From Streptomyces sp. NBC_01306 (lineage in GTDB: Bacteria > Actinomycetota > Actinomycetes > Streptomycetales > Streptomycetaceae): a stretch of DNA of 64,000 nucleotides. The stretch covers positions 6,372,501-6,436,500 of the forward strand of contig NZ_JAPEPC010000001.1 in the NCBI RefSeq assembly GCF_026340465.1. Direction: 5' to 3'. The translations under genes and the position numbers were made by a program. Of this stretch, positions 15,209 through 23,453 are shown piece by piece (the stretch's first letter is position 1; the number at the start of each line of letters is the position of its first letter). The notes under the pieces are model-generated. The model did no database searches. It was not told where the DNA came from and saw nothing but the letters and a program-made list of their open reading frames with translations.

Positions 15209-17355
15209 CGCAGGAACGCGGCGGCCACGCCCGCGTCGACCGGCACCAGCAGCCCGGTGGTGTGCGACAGATCCCCGCCGGTCAGCGCGTAGACCGCGTT
15301 CGCGACATGCTCCGGCAGCACTTCGCGCTTGAGCAGGGTCCGCTGGGCGTAGAACTCGCCGAGCTTCTCCTCCTCGACCCCGTACACCGCCGCCCGTTCG
15401 GCGCCCCAGCCACCCGCGAAGATCCCCGAACCGCGCACCACACCGTCCGGGTTGACCCCGTTGACCCGGATCGAGTGCTCGCCCAGCTCGGCGGCCAGCA
15501 GCCGCACCTGGTGCGCCTGGTCCGCCTTGGTCGCGGAGTACGCGATGTTGCGGGGGCCCGCGAAGATCGCGTTCTTGGACACGACGTAGACGATGTCGCC
15601 GCCGAGCCCCTGCGCGGTCATCATCCGGGCCGCCTCGCGGGACACCAGGAACGAGCCGCGCGCCATGATCGAGTGCTGGCGGTCCCAGTCGTCGGCCGTG
15701 GTCTCCAGCAGCGGCCTCGACAGCGAGATCCCGGCGTTGTTGACGACCAGGTCGACGCCCCCGAAGGCCAGCGCGGCCCGGTCGAAGGCCGCGGTAATCT
15801 GCGCCTCCGATGTGACGTCCACGGTCACCGCGACGGCGTGGTCGGGGCCGCCCAGCTCGTCGGCGACCCGGGCGGCGCCCGCTCCGTCCCGGTCGGCGAC
15901 GACCACACAGGCCCCCTCGGCGGCCAGCCGCCGCGCGATGGCACGGCCGATGCCCGAACCGGCGCCGGTCACCAGCGCGACCCGGGTGGCGAGGGGTTTG
16001 GGCGCGGGCATCCGGCGGAGCTTGGCCTCCTCCAGCTCCCAGTACTCGATACGGAACTTCTCCGCCTCGCCGATGGGCGCGTACGTGGAGACGGCCTCGG
16101 CCCCGCGCATCACCTGGACCGCGTTGAGGTAGAACTCCCCGGCCACGCGCGCCGTCTGCTTGTCCTTGCCGAAGGAGAACATCCCCACCCCGGGCACCAG
16201 CACGATCGCTGGATCGGCGCCGCGCATCGCGGGCGAGGCGGGCGTCGCGTACCGCTCGTAGTACGCCCGGTACTCCTCACGGTAAGCGGCGTGCAGCTCG
16301 CGCAGCCGGACGGTCACCTCGTCCACCGGGGCGGCGGGCGGCAGGTCCAGGACCAGCGGGCGCACCTTGGTCCGCAGGAAGTGGTCGGGGCAGGAGGTGC
16401 CGAGGGCGGCGAGCCGGGGGTGCGCGGTACGGGACAGGAAGTCGAGCACCGTGTCCGCGTCGCTGAAGTGCCCGACCTGCGGCCGGTCGGCGGAGGCGAG
16501 ACCGCGTATCACCGGCGCCAGGGCGGCGGCCCTGGCCCGCCGCTCGGCCCGCGGCAGCGGCGTGTACCCCTCCCGTACGGGGCCGAACGGCTCGGGCCTG
16601 CCGCGCCGGGCCAGATACTCCCCGGCGGTGCGGATGATGAAGAGCGAACGCTCCTCGCACTCCTCGGCCGTCGCGCCCCAGGCGGTGATCCCATGGCCGC
16701 CGAGCACACAGCCGACGGCCCGCGGGTTGGCGGCCTTGACCGCTGCGATGTCGAGCCCCAGCTGGAACCCCGGCCGCCGCCACGGCACCCACACCACCCG
16801 GTCCCCGAAGCAGTCGGCCGTGAGCTTCTCCCCGTCGGCGGCGCAGGCCAGCGCGATCCCCGAGTCGGGGTGCAGATGGTCGACATGCGGGGCATCGACC
16901 AGGCCGTGCATCGCGGTGTCGATGGAGGGCGCCGCACCGCCTCTGCCGTGGAGGCAGTGGTCGAAGGCGGCGACCATCTCGTCCTCGCGGTCGACGCCGG
17001 GGTAGACATCGGCGAGCGCGCGCAGCCGGTCCAGCCGCAGAACGGCGAGCCCCGACGGGGTGAGCGTGCCCAGGTCGCCGCCCGAGCCCTTCACCCAGAG
17101 CAGCTCGGTGTCCCGGCCGGTCACCGGGTCGATGCCTGCGCCCTTGGCCGATGTGTTGCCGCCCGCGTAGTTGGTGTTGCGCGGATCGGAGCCGAGCCGG
17201 TTGGAGCGTGCCAGCAGCGCCGCGACCTCAGGGGGCTGCGTGGGCTGCGTGGTCTGTGAAGCCTGCGCGGATTCGGGTACTTCGGGGACTGCCGATTCGT
17301 CGGGGACTTCCGGTACGTCGGGGACTTCCGGTACTTCCGGGACCGGGCGCGGCAT
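15205..17355 (-). CDS. Bifunctional rhamnulose-1-phosphate aldolase / short-chain dehydrogenase
   Basis: A 716-residue fusion. Residues about 40-430 form a class II aldolase-like domain (NYAGGNTSAKG, VKGSGGDLGTL, HPDSGIALAC with metal-binding His residues), and about 459-716 form a Rossmann dehydrogenase (ALVTGAGSGIGRAIA, NNAGIS, YSATK). The enzyme type cleaves L-rhamnulose 1-phosphate to dihydroxyacetone phosphate and L-lactaldehyde and then oxidises the lactaldehyde. The first 40 residues are a Pro-Glu-Val repeat region (PEVPEVPDVPEVP) not expected in the family. The start ATG 17355 lies one base after the isomerase stop. Confidence 0.9.
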   Translation of the reverse strand: MPRPVPEVPEVPDVPEVPDESAVPEVPESAQASQTTQPTQPPEVAALLARSNRLGSDPRNTNYAGGNTSAKGAGIDPVTGRDTELLWVKGSGGDLGTLTPSGLAVLRLDRLRALADVYPGVDREDEMVAAFDHCLHGRGGAAPSIDTAMHGLVDAPHVDHLHPDSGIALACAADGEKLTADCFGDRVVWVPWRRPGFQLGLDIAAVKAANPRAVGCVLGGHGITAWGATAEECEERSLFIIRTAGEYLARRGRPEPFGPVREGYTPLPRAERRARAAALAPVIRGLASADRPQVGHFSDADTVLDFLSRTAHPRLAALGTSCPDHFLRTKVRPLVLDLPPAAPVDEVTVRLRELHAAYREEYRAYYERYATPASPAMRGADPAIVLVPGVGMFSFGKDKQTARVAGEFYLNAVQVMRGAEAVSTYAPIGEAEKFRIEYWELEEAKLRRMPAPKPLATRVALVTGAGSGIGRAIARRLAAEGACVVVADRDGAGAARVADELGGPDHAVAVTVDVTSEAQITAAFDRAALAFGGVDLVVNNAGISLSRPLLETTADDWDRQHSIMARGSFLVSREAARMMTAQGLGGDIVYVVSKNAIFAGPRNIAYSATKADQAHQVRLLAAELGEHSIRVNGVNPDGVVRGSGIFAGGWGAERAAVYGVEEEKLGEFYAQRTLLKREVLPEHVANAVYALTGGDLSHTTGLLVPVDAGVAAAFLR

Positions 17356-17356
17356 G

Positions 17357-18523
17357 TCAGGCCCCCCATCCGGCCTGGGTGCCGCCCACGCGCTCGGCGG
17401 CGATCCGCTCCTGCCTGCCGGACGCGAGATAGGCGGCGACCGGATCGGGGTGCAGCCCGCCCTCCTCCCGGATCCCGGCGAGCAACGGCCTGACGTCGGT
17501 GTTGTACGCGTCCATCAGCACGGCGTTCGCGCCGAGCACGTCCCCCGAGCGCTGCGCCGCGCCGAGCGCGTCGGCGTCGACGGTGAGCGCCTTCGCCGTG
17601 GCCTCCTGGACGTTCATCACCGACCGGATGACAGCCGGGATCTTGGCCTCGATGTTGTGGCACTGGTCGAGCATGAAGTTGACCTGGGCGGCCGGTTCGA
17701 GACCGCCGTTCCTGACGACCTCGTGCATGATCCGGAACAGCTGGAAGGGGTCAGCCGCTCCCGCCATCAGATCGTCGTCCGCGTAGAAGCGGGAGTTGAA
17801 GTCGAAGGCCCCCAGCTTCCCTTCGCGCAGCAGCACGGCGACGATGAACTCGATGTTCGTGCCCGGTGCGTGGTGCCCGGTGTCCACGACGACCTTCGCC
17901 TTCGGGCCGAGCTTCAGGCAGTGGGCGTACGCCGTGCCCCAGTCGGGGACGTCCGTCGCGTAGAAGGCGGGTTCGAAGAGCTTGTACTCCAGCAGCATCC
18001 GGCGGCCGTCACCCAGCCGTTCGTACACGGTCGCCAGCGCCTCGGCGAGCCGGTCCTGGCGGGCCACCACATCGTCCTGGCCCGGGTAGTTGGTGCCGTC
18101 GGAGAACCACAGCTTCAGATCGGACGAGCCGGTCGCGTCCATGATGTCGACGCACTCCAGCAGATGCGCCACCGCCTTGCGCCGTACCGCGCCGTCGGGG
18201 TGCGTCACCGATCCCAGCTTGAAGTCGTCGTCCTGGAAGACGTTGGAGTTGACCGCGCCCAGCGTCAGCCCGCGCTCCTTGGCGTACGCGGCCAGGGCGG
18301 CGTAGTCGTCGACCCGGTCCCAGGGGATGTGCAGGGAGACGCGGGGGGCCACCCCGGTGAAGGCATGAACCTGTGCGGCGTCGTCCAGCTTCTCGAACGG
18401 ATCGCGGGGCACCCCGGGCTGCGCGAACACCTTGAAACGGGTGCCGGAGTTCCCGTAACCCCAGGACGGGGTCTCGATCGTCTGCGACGCCAGCGCGGCC
18501 TTCACGGCCGAGAGTTCAGACAT
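17357..18523 (-). CDS. rhaI: L-rhamnose isomerase
   Basis: A 388-residue xylose-isomerase-like TIM barrel. WGYGNSGTRFKVFAQPG near the start, EYKLFEPAFYATDVPDWG and VVDTGHHAPGTNIEFIVAVLL carry the acidic and His metal ligands of the RhaI type. It converts L-rhamnose to L-rhamnulose as the first step of the operon. ATG 18523 has GAAGGGG eight bases upstream; a TTCATT-overlapping start further up would fall inside the operator. A 20-bp palindrome lies 11 bases upstream of the start codon, consistent with repression by the divergent LacI-type protein. Confidence 0.92.
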   Translation of the reverse strand: MSELSAVKAALASQTIETPSWGYGNSGTRFKVFAQPGVPRDPFEKLDDAAQVHAFTGVAPRVSLHIPWDRVDDYAALAAYAKERGLTLGAVNSNVFQDDDFKLGSVTHPDGAVRRKAVAHLLECVDIMDATGSSDLKLWFSDGTNYPGQDDVVARQDRLAEALATVYERLGDGRRMLLEYKLFEPAFYATDVPDWGTAYAHCLKLGPKAKVVVDTGHHAPGTNIEFIVAVLLREGKLGAFDFNSRFYADDDLMAGAADPFQLFRIMHEVVRNGGLEPAAQVNFMLDQCHNIEAKIPAVIRSVMNVQEATAKALTVDADALGAAQRSGDVLGANAVLMDAYNTDVRPLLAGIREEGGLHPDPVAAYLASGRQERIAAERVGGTQAGWGA

Positions 18524-18533
18524 GCCAACCCCT

Positions 18534-18553
18534 TCAATGAATCGATTCATTGA
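18534..18553. promoter_or_regulatory. 20-bp palindromic operator, site 1
   Basis: TCAATGAATCGATTCATTGA is a perfect palindrome with a central CG, the usual form of LacI-family operators. It sits just upstream of the rhamnose isomerase start, where bound repressor would block transcription of the operon. Confidence 0.85.
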
Positions 18554-18630
18554 GCGGTGAAGCTAGTAGCGGGGCACAGTCGCGTCAACCCTTGACGCAC
18601 CTGGGGGTGGCGGCCGGCTTCCCGCTGGTT

Positions 18631-18642
18631 TGAATCAATTCA
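18631..18642. promoter_or_regulatory. Operator-like palindrome, site 2
   Basis: TGAATCAATTCA differs from the core of site 1 (TGAATCGATTCA) at one base. The two centres are 93 bases apart, suitable for cooperative binding or looping, and this site is nearer the regulator gene. Confidence 0.7.
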
Positions 18643-18816
18643 CGGATGCGCCTGCCCGGCTGCCGGGAGCGGTACGGGACGGGTCCGCCGGGCCCGGGGG
18701 TCCGCCCGTCTCGCCCGGGCGGGGGCGCGACCGTACGATGAGCGCACTCCGTGCGGGCGGGCCGGACATCTCCCGGGTCGGCCCGGACACAGCCAGGTAC
18801 AGCAGGTGGGACAGAC

Positions 18817-19830
18817 GTGGCAGGCATCAAGGACGTGGCCAGACGTGCGGGCGTCTCGGTCGGCACCGTGTCCAATGTCATCAACCGGCCGGCCTCCGTC
18901 TCGCCGGAGACCCGCGCCCGGGTGCAGGCGGCCATCGCTGAACTCGGCTATGTACGGAGCGAGTCGGCCAGACAGCTGAGGGCGGGCAGCAGCAGGATCG
19001 TGGCGCTGCTCGTGCTCGACATGGGCAACCCGTTCTTCGTGGACATCGCCCGCGGTGCCGAACGGGCCGCCCGCGGTGCCGGGCTCGGCGTCATGGTCTG
19101 CAACAGCGACCAGAGCGCGGCCGAGGAGGCCGCCTACCTGTCGCTCTTCGCCGAGCAGCGGGTGCTGGGGGTGCTGGTCACCCCGGCCGACCCCACCGGG
19201 AAGAGCCTGGAGGACTTCGGCCGGCACGGCATCCCCTCCGTCCTGGTCGACCGGGTGGCGTCCGGCGCCACCTCCTGCGCGGTCTCGGTGGACGACGTCC
19301 ACGGCGGCACCCTGGCCGTACGCCATCTCGTCGCCGCCGGGCACCGGTCGATCGCCTTCGTCACCGGGCCGCCGGAGCTGCGCCAGATCCAGGACCGCAG
19401 AAAGGGCGCGCTGGCCGCGCTCCACGAGGCGGGGCTCCCGTCCGAGGCCCTGGTGGACATCTCCACGGGCCGGCTGGACGTGGCGGCGGGCCGGGACGCC
19501 GGTGCCCGACTGGTCGGCCTCGTGCCGCGGCCGACCGCCGTCTTCTGCGTGAACGACCTGCTGGCGCTCGGCGTGCTCCAGTCGCTGTACGCCGCGGGCG
19601 TCAAGGTGCCGCAGGACATGGCCATCGTCGGCTACGACGACATCGAGTTCGCCGCGGCGGCCGCCGTACCGCTGACGTCGGTACGCCAGCCCGCGGTGCT
19701 GATGGGACGGATGGCGGCCGAACTCCTCCTGGAGGAGGCCGGATACGCGGGCGACGGCGAGCATCTGCACCGCGGTGTCATGCTCCAGCCCGAGCTGGTC
19801 GTCCGGGCGTCCAGCATTCTGCCGCACTGA
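18817..19830 (+). CDS. LacI-family regulator of the rhamnose operon
   Basis: A 337-residue regulator. The N-terminal HTH and hinge helix are canonical: IKDVARRAGVSVGTVSNVIN then SPETRARVQAAIAELGY. A periplasmic-binding-like domain follows, with DMGNPFFVDIARG, YDDIEFA and LTSVRQP words. GTG 18817 is placed directly before the HTH with AGGTGGGA eight bases upstream. The divergent arrangement with the isomerase operon and two matching palindromes between them point to a rhamnose-responsive repressor, probably also autoregulated. The effector (rhamnose, rhamnulose or a phosphate) cannot be told from sequence. Confidence 0.9.
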   Translation: MAGIKDVARRAGVSVGTVSNVINRPASVSPETRARVQAAIAELGYVRSESARQLRAGSSRIVALLVLDMGNPFFVDIARGAERAARGAGLGVMVCNSDQSAAEEAAYLSLFAEQRVLGVLVTPADPTGKSLEDFGRHGIPSVLVDRVASGATSCAVSVDDVHGGTLAVRHLVAAGHRSIAFVTGPPELRQIQDRRKGALAALHEAGLPSEALVDISTGRLDVAAGRDAGARLVGLVPRPTAVFCVNDLLALGVLQSLYAAGVKVPQDMAIVGYDDIEFAAAAAVPLTSVRQPAVLMGRMAAELLLEEAGYAGDGEHLHRGVMLQPELVVRASSILPH

Positions 19831-19945
19831 CGTCCGTCCGGCGCACGGACGGCCGGGCGTGCTGTCACGGGATTCAGCGAACTGGCCATCGATATATGCG
19901 TGTTGACCGGCGGAAACGGCACCGCTGCGTCATCATCGGCCCGAG

Positions 19946-20104
19946 ATGCCGGATACCTGCCGGGACGATGTTGCCGTCCCCACCCCTGCCCCCGAGCCGC
20001 GTGGCTGCCTCTTCGCGCTCTCCCAGCCACCCCTGATGATCTTCCTCGGGGTGATCTGCTGTCTGCTGCTCATGGCGGCCGTGCACGATCTGTTCCTGCT
20101 GTGA
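19946..20104 (+). CDS. Small membrane protein, 52 residues
   Basis: ATG 19946 to TGA 20102-20104 encodes a 52-residue peptide. The first half is polar and Pro-rich (DDVAVPTPAPEPRG); the second is a single hydrophobic helix, PLMIFLGVICCLLLMAAVHDL, ending FLL. Third codon positions are GC-rich through most of the frame, which supports coding. The ribosome site is weak. It converges with the CGNR gene, leaving nine bases between stops. I think it is a conserved small Streptomyces membrane protein, but this is from memory of similar peptides and not proven here. Confidence 0.55.
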   Translation: MPDTCRDDVAVPTPAPEPRGCLFALSQPPLMIFLGVICCLLLMAAVHDLFLL

Positions 20105-20113
20105 GGGCGGACG

Positions 20114-20671
20114 TCAGCCCGCGGCCGCCTTCCGTCTGGCGCGGTAGGCGGCGACATGCAGCCGGTTGCCGCAGGTGCGGCTGTCGCAGTACCGGCGGGA
20201 GCGATTGCGTGAGAGATCGACGAAGGCGTGTCCGCAGTCCGGGGCCTCGCAGCGGCGCAGCCGCTCCTGCTCGCCCGCGACGACGATGAAGGCGAGCGCC
20301 ATCCCGCCGTCGGCCGCCAGGTGGTCGGCGACGGAGGCGCCGGGCGCGAAGTAGTGCACATGCCAGTCGTAACCGTCGTGGTCGGTGAGCTGCGGAGTCG
20401 TGCCCGCGGACGCGACGAGCCGGTTGACGAGCGCTGCCGCGGCATGGGGGCCGGGGGCGGCGAACACCTCGGCGAACTGCCGGCGCACCCCGATCACGGC
20501 CCGCCGGTCGTCCTCGCCGAGCTGTCCCACGCCGCTCAGGTCGTAGTCGCGCACGAAGGCGTACAGCCCCTCGATGTCGGCGAGCGGGTCGGCGTCCGCA
20601 CCCTCCGGCGCGGTGTTCACCAGACTGACCACCACGTTGAGGGCGATCCGGGTGTCGTGGGGAATCAGCAC
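20114..20671 (-). CDS. CGNR zinc-finger / ABATE-domain protein
   Basis: A 185-residue protein. Residues 1-130 form a helical ABATE-type domain (DTRIALNVVVSLVNT), and the C-terminus carries the four-Cys zinc finger with the signature CGNR in RYCDSRTCGNRLHVAAYRARR; the other two ligands are in CEAPDCGHAF. The arginine-rich finger suggests nucleic-acid binding and the family is generally taken as stress-linked transcription regulators, without firm proof. GTG 20671 follows GGGAG by six bases. Confidence 0.88.
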   Translation of the reverse strand: MLIPHDTRIALNVVVSLVNTAPEGADADPLADIEGLYAFVRDYDLSGVGQLGEDDRRAVIGVRRQFAEVFAAPGPHAAAALVNRLVASAGTTPQLTDHDGYDWHVHYFAPGASVADHLAADGGMALAFIVVAGEQERLRRCEAPDCGHAFVDLSRNRSRRYCDSRTCGNRLHVAAYRARRKAAAG

Positions 20672-20756
20672 GATGCACTCCCTGGCCTGCGACGGGCCGG
20701 CGCCCGCCGATGCTGGCCGACTCTAGTGCCTCGCCGCTCCCGCCCCGGACGCACCG

Positions 20757-20796
20757 GGGCGCCGTCCCCGCGGTGGATTCCGCGGGGACGGCGCCC
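20757..20796. terminator. 17-bp hairpin downstream of ssgB
   Basis: GGGCGCCGTCCCCGCGG (20757-20773) pairs perfectly with 20780-20796 around a six-base loop. It lies 77 bases beyond the ssgB stop codon on the minus strand and upstream of the CGNR gene, so it most likely ends the ssgB transcript. Confidence 0.8.
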
Positions 20797-20872
20797 GGCT
20801 TCTGGCGTATGTCGTTGTCTGCGCGGTGCCGTCGCCCCGAGTCGGACGGCGCCGGGCCTCTCGCAGCCTGGC

Positions 20873-21286
20873 TCAGCTTTCGGCCAGAATGTGCGAGAGC
20901 TCGGTGTCGAGATCGAAGTGACGGTGTTCCGTACCGGGTGGCACGGCGGCGTCGGTCCGCTTGAGGAACGACTCCAGGGCCCTCGCAGGGGCTTCGAGCA
21001 GGGCTTCTCCTTCCGGGGAGCTCAGGGCGATACAGACCACGCCCTGACCGTGACTGCGCGACGGCCAGACTCGGACGTCGCCGGTGCCGGTGGGCCTGTG
21101 CAGACCCTCTGCGAGGAGATCGCGGGCGAAGACCCACTCCACGGTCTCCTCGGCTCCGGTGTGGAAGGTGGCATGCACGGCATACGGATCGGCCGTGTCA
21201 TACCGCAGGCCCGCGGGTACAGGCAGTGATGACTCGCTCGACACAACGAGGCGCAGGTGCAGCTCGCAGCTGACCGTGGTGTTCAT
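20873..21286 (-). CDS. ssgB: Sporulation-specific cell division activator SsgB
   Basis: A 137-residue SsgA-like protein. The sequence MNTTVSCELHLRLVV, RYDTADPYAVHATFHTG and VEWVFARDLLAEGL match the highly conserved SsgB of Streptomyces throughout. In that genus SsgB localises at future septum sites with SsgA and recruits FtsZ in sporulating aerial hyphae. The ATG at 21286 gives the standard length; an in-frame opening at 21352 has no homologous N-terminus. The 211-base upstream region contains GGGGTTTAC and GTAGGTGGC (minus strand, 21374-21349), loosely like a promoter of the sigma-H/sigma-F type, which is only a suggestion. Confidence 0.97.
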   Translation of the reverse strand: MNTTVSCELHLRLVVSSESSLPVPAGLRYDTADPYAVHATFHTGAEETVEWVFARDLLAEGLHRPTGTGDVRVWPSRSHGQGVVCIALSSPEGEALLEAPARALESFLKRTDAAVPPGTEHRHFDLDTELSHILAES

Positions 21287-21497
21287 AAGCGCCAGGGCCT
21301 TTCGCTCAGTGTGCGCTCGGGGATTCGCACGTCGGCGAAATCGACATGCCACCTACGGTGCCGTTGTAAACCCCTCTGACCGATTTGTGGCTCTTAAGGT
21401 CGCCTGTACGGCGGAGTGTGACTTTGTCCGGTTACGGCAAATGGGTGACGCCCGGCGCGGCGGCTCCGGAGGTGGCCGGTCCAGTAAGTTGGGGGAC

Positions 21498-21962
21498 ATG
21501 AATGCGGAGAGTGACGGGCGGGGTGGGATCGCCACGGTGGACTCCGGGGGAGGCGGGACGGGCGTGAGCGGCGCGGAGGCGCCCTCGGAGCGCGTGCCCG
21601 GGTCCCGGGCCCCGGCCTTCGTCAGGAAGTCCAGGGCGCTGCGTCTGAGCTGGCAGGTGGGCGTCTTCCTGGTGGGGCTCGCCGTGGTGGCCGCGGGCGT
21701 CGTCATGCTGCCGCTGCCGGGGCCCGGCTGGCTGGTGATCTTCGGTGGCATGGCGGTCTGGGCGACCGAGTTCGTCTGGGCGCAGCTGGTGCTCCGCTGG
21801 ACCAGGCGGAAGGTGGCCGGGGCGGCGCGCAAGGCACTCGACCCCCGGGTCCGGCGACGGAACCTGATCCTGCTGACTGCCGGGCTGGTGATCGTCGCCG
21901 TACTGCTCGCGATCTACGTCAGGCAGTTCGGGGTCGTGATGCCGTGGAAGATCCGCGAGTGA
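21498..21962 (+). CDS. TIGR02611-type membrane protein
   Basis: A 154-residue membrane protein. A polar Gly/Ser-rich N-terminal 45 residues precede VGVFLVGLAVVAAGVVMLPLPGPGW, the PLPGPGW motif typical of putative transmembrane PGPGW proteins, then GGMAVWATEFVWAQ. After a basic segment (RWTRRKVAGAARKAL) a last helix LILLTAGLVIVAVLLAIYV follows. Function unknown. ATG 21498 has GGGGGAC directly upstream and a TAAGTT hexamer seven bases upstream, so the transcript may be leaderless. Divergent from ssgB. Confidence 0.88.
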   Translation: MNAESDGRGGIATVDSGGGGTGVSGAEAPSERVPGSRAPAFVRKSRALRLSWQVGVFLVGLAVVAAGVVMLPLPGPGWLVIFGGMAVWATEFVWAQLVLRWTRRKVAGAARKALDPRVRRRNLILLTAGLVIVAVLLAIYVRQFGVVMPWKIRE

Positions 21963-22034
21963 ACGAAGTTCCACGAGTGGTTCCAGGGTGGTCCGGAACG
22001 GCCCGGGCCATGCGGTAATGTTTTCCCTGCGCCC

Positions 22035-22106
22035 GGGCGATTAGCTCAGTGGGAGAGCGCTTCGTTCACACCGAAGAGGTCACTGGTTCGAACCCAGTAT
22101 CGCCCA
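22035..22106 (+). tRNA. tRNA-Val(CAC)
   Basis: Acceptor GGGCGAT/ATCGCCC, D arm TAGCTCAGTGGGAGAGC, anticodon arm CTTCG-TTCACAC-CGAAG (anticodon CAC), T arm GGTTCGAACCC, A73. CCA is not encoded. Followed by a strong hairpin. Confidence 0.97.
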
Positions 22107-22116
22107 CCGTCCGGTT

Positions 22117-22154
22117 CCGATGGCCCGGAGGCTTTCCAGCCTCCGGGCCATCGG
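22117..22154. terminator. 17-bp hairpin after the first tRNA-Val(CAC)
   Basis: CCGATGGCCCGGAGGCT (22117-22133) pairs perfectly with 22138-22154 around a TTCC loop, ten bases beyond the tRNA. It should end the tRNA transcript, so the second copy needs its own promoter. Confidence 0.88.
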
Positions 22155-22377
22155 CGTTCCGCCGTGACGCAGGCCGTTGATCATTCCCGCCGCGCTCTCC
22201 CCGGCTGTTCTCCTTAAAACGATTCACCCTGTGTCGGGGCTCCCGCGTGTTCCTGTGTGAACCACGGAGACCGGTGCGCGCCGAGCCGGTTCGGGGTGCT
22301 GCTCCGGGCCGGCGGCCGTGCCTGCCGCAATAGTTTGAACCAGGACCGGCGGGCCCTGTATGGTTCAGTCCGTTCCC

Positions 22378-22449
22378 GGGCGATTAGCTCAGTGGGAGAG
22401 CGCTTCGTTCACACCGAAGAGGTCACTGGTTCGAACCCAGTATCGCCCA
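22378..22449 (+). tRNA. tRNA-Val(CAC), second copy
   Basis: All 72 bases match the copy at 22035-22106; anticodon CAC. The two are 271 bases apart with unrelated spacer sequence and separate terminators. Confidence 0.97.
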
Positions 22450-22456
22450 CCGGGTC

Positions 22457-22484
22457 AGGCCGGTCCGCCACCGCGGACCGGCCT
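22457..22484. terminator. Hairpin after the second tRNA-Val(CAC)
   Basis: AGGCCGGTCCGC (22457-22468) pairs with 22473-22484 around CACC and is followed by TTCTGT. It begins seven bases after the tRNA. Confidence 0.85.
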
Positions 22485-22545
22485 TTCTGTATGCCGCACC
22501 CGTGTGCCGCGCCTGCCGTACGCCGGTTCGTTCCGTGCCGTACGG

Positions 22546-23271
22546 TCAGGCCGCCACGGACAGTTCGGGCCGCAGCGGCCACGACGGATCCACGGTCTCC
22601 GGTGTGCCCTGCCGGGCGAACCAGGCCTGTAGTCCGCGCGCCTGCGCCGCGTGCCACGTCGTCTGCAACGTGTGCAGCTCACCGGGCGTCAGCCGCTCAA
22701 GACGCCCCGCGAACCGGCGCCCTATCGCCCGTACGAGCTCCAGTGAGGCCAGTGCGTCCGCGGCCGCGTCGTGGGCACCGTCCAGCACTACCTCGTACTG
22801 CTGGCAGAGGTCCGTCAGGGTGCGGTGGCCCTTGCGGTAGCGGTCCAGGTGTTTGTCCAGGACGCGCGGGTCCAGGACCCGCAGTGGTGACTCCCCGAGG
22901 TACCGGCCGAGCGAGGATGCGCGGTGGCGCCTCAACTCCCGGTCGAGCAGAGTCAGATCGAAGGGCGCGTTCATGACCACCAGCGGCCGGCCCGCCGCGC
23001 ACTGCTCGGCCAGCGCCCTGGCTATCTCCGCCACCACGGGCGACGGCCAGCGGCCGTTGCGCTGGAGATGGAGATCGGTCAGACCATGGATCTCGGTGGC
23101 ACCCGCGGGAACCGGGATACCAGGATTCACCAGCCAGCGGGTGGTGCGCGGCCGCCCTCCCGCGGCGTCCTGCACGACCAGCGCGGCGGACACGATGCGG
23201 TCGTCCTCGACGTCCACGCCCGTCGTTTCGGTGTCAAAAGCTGCCAGGGGTCCTTCGAACCAGCACGGCAT
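22546..23271 (-). CDS. DnaQ-like 3'-5' exonuclease (DEDDh)
   Basis: A 241-residue exonuclease of the DnaQ type. ExoI is FDTETTG with Asp 13 and Glu 15; ExoII lies in VVMNAPFDLTLLDREL; ExoIII is AHDAAADALASLEL, with the His of the DEDDh subclass. It would remove nucleotides from DNA or RNA 3' ends with two metals. The C-terminal 70 residues (HTLQTTWHAAQARGLQAWF) are outside the nuclease core and typical of the actinobacterial stand-alone form. ATG 23271 was chosen because it begins the nuclease fold, with GAGGAG upstream. Divergent from the DUF4365 gene. Confidence 0.9.
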   Translation of the reverse strand: MPCWFEGPLAAFDTETTGVDVEDDRIVSAALVVQDAAGGRPRTTRWLVNPGIPVPAGATEIHGLTDLHLQRNGRWPSPVVAEIARALAEQCAAGRPLVVMNAPFDLTLLDRELRRHRASSLGRYLGESPLRVLDPRVLDKHLDRYRKGHRTLTDLCQQYEVVLDGAHDAAADALASLELVRAIGRRFAGRLERLTPGELHTLQTTWHAAQARGLQAWFARQGTPETVDPSWPLRPELSVAA

Positions 23272-23453
23272 GTCCCAACTCCTCGCACTCACTTGGCAGA
23301 TGGCGTGCGACATCTGCCCGATTCGGTGATACCCGGCTGTTTGCGACATACGCCGACCGGAGACAACACAGGTGACGGGCGAGGACATTGACGGCCCGTC
23401 GCCGGAAATGGACCGGCCCGGTATCGGCACAGTCCGGAAGGCACACCACAGCC

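Noticed and set aside
15262..17259. A 665-codon plus-strand frame opposite the aldolase/dehydrogenase.
   Set aside because: Low-complexity Gly/Arg/Pro translation; a shadow.
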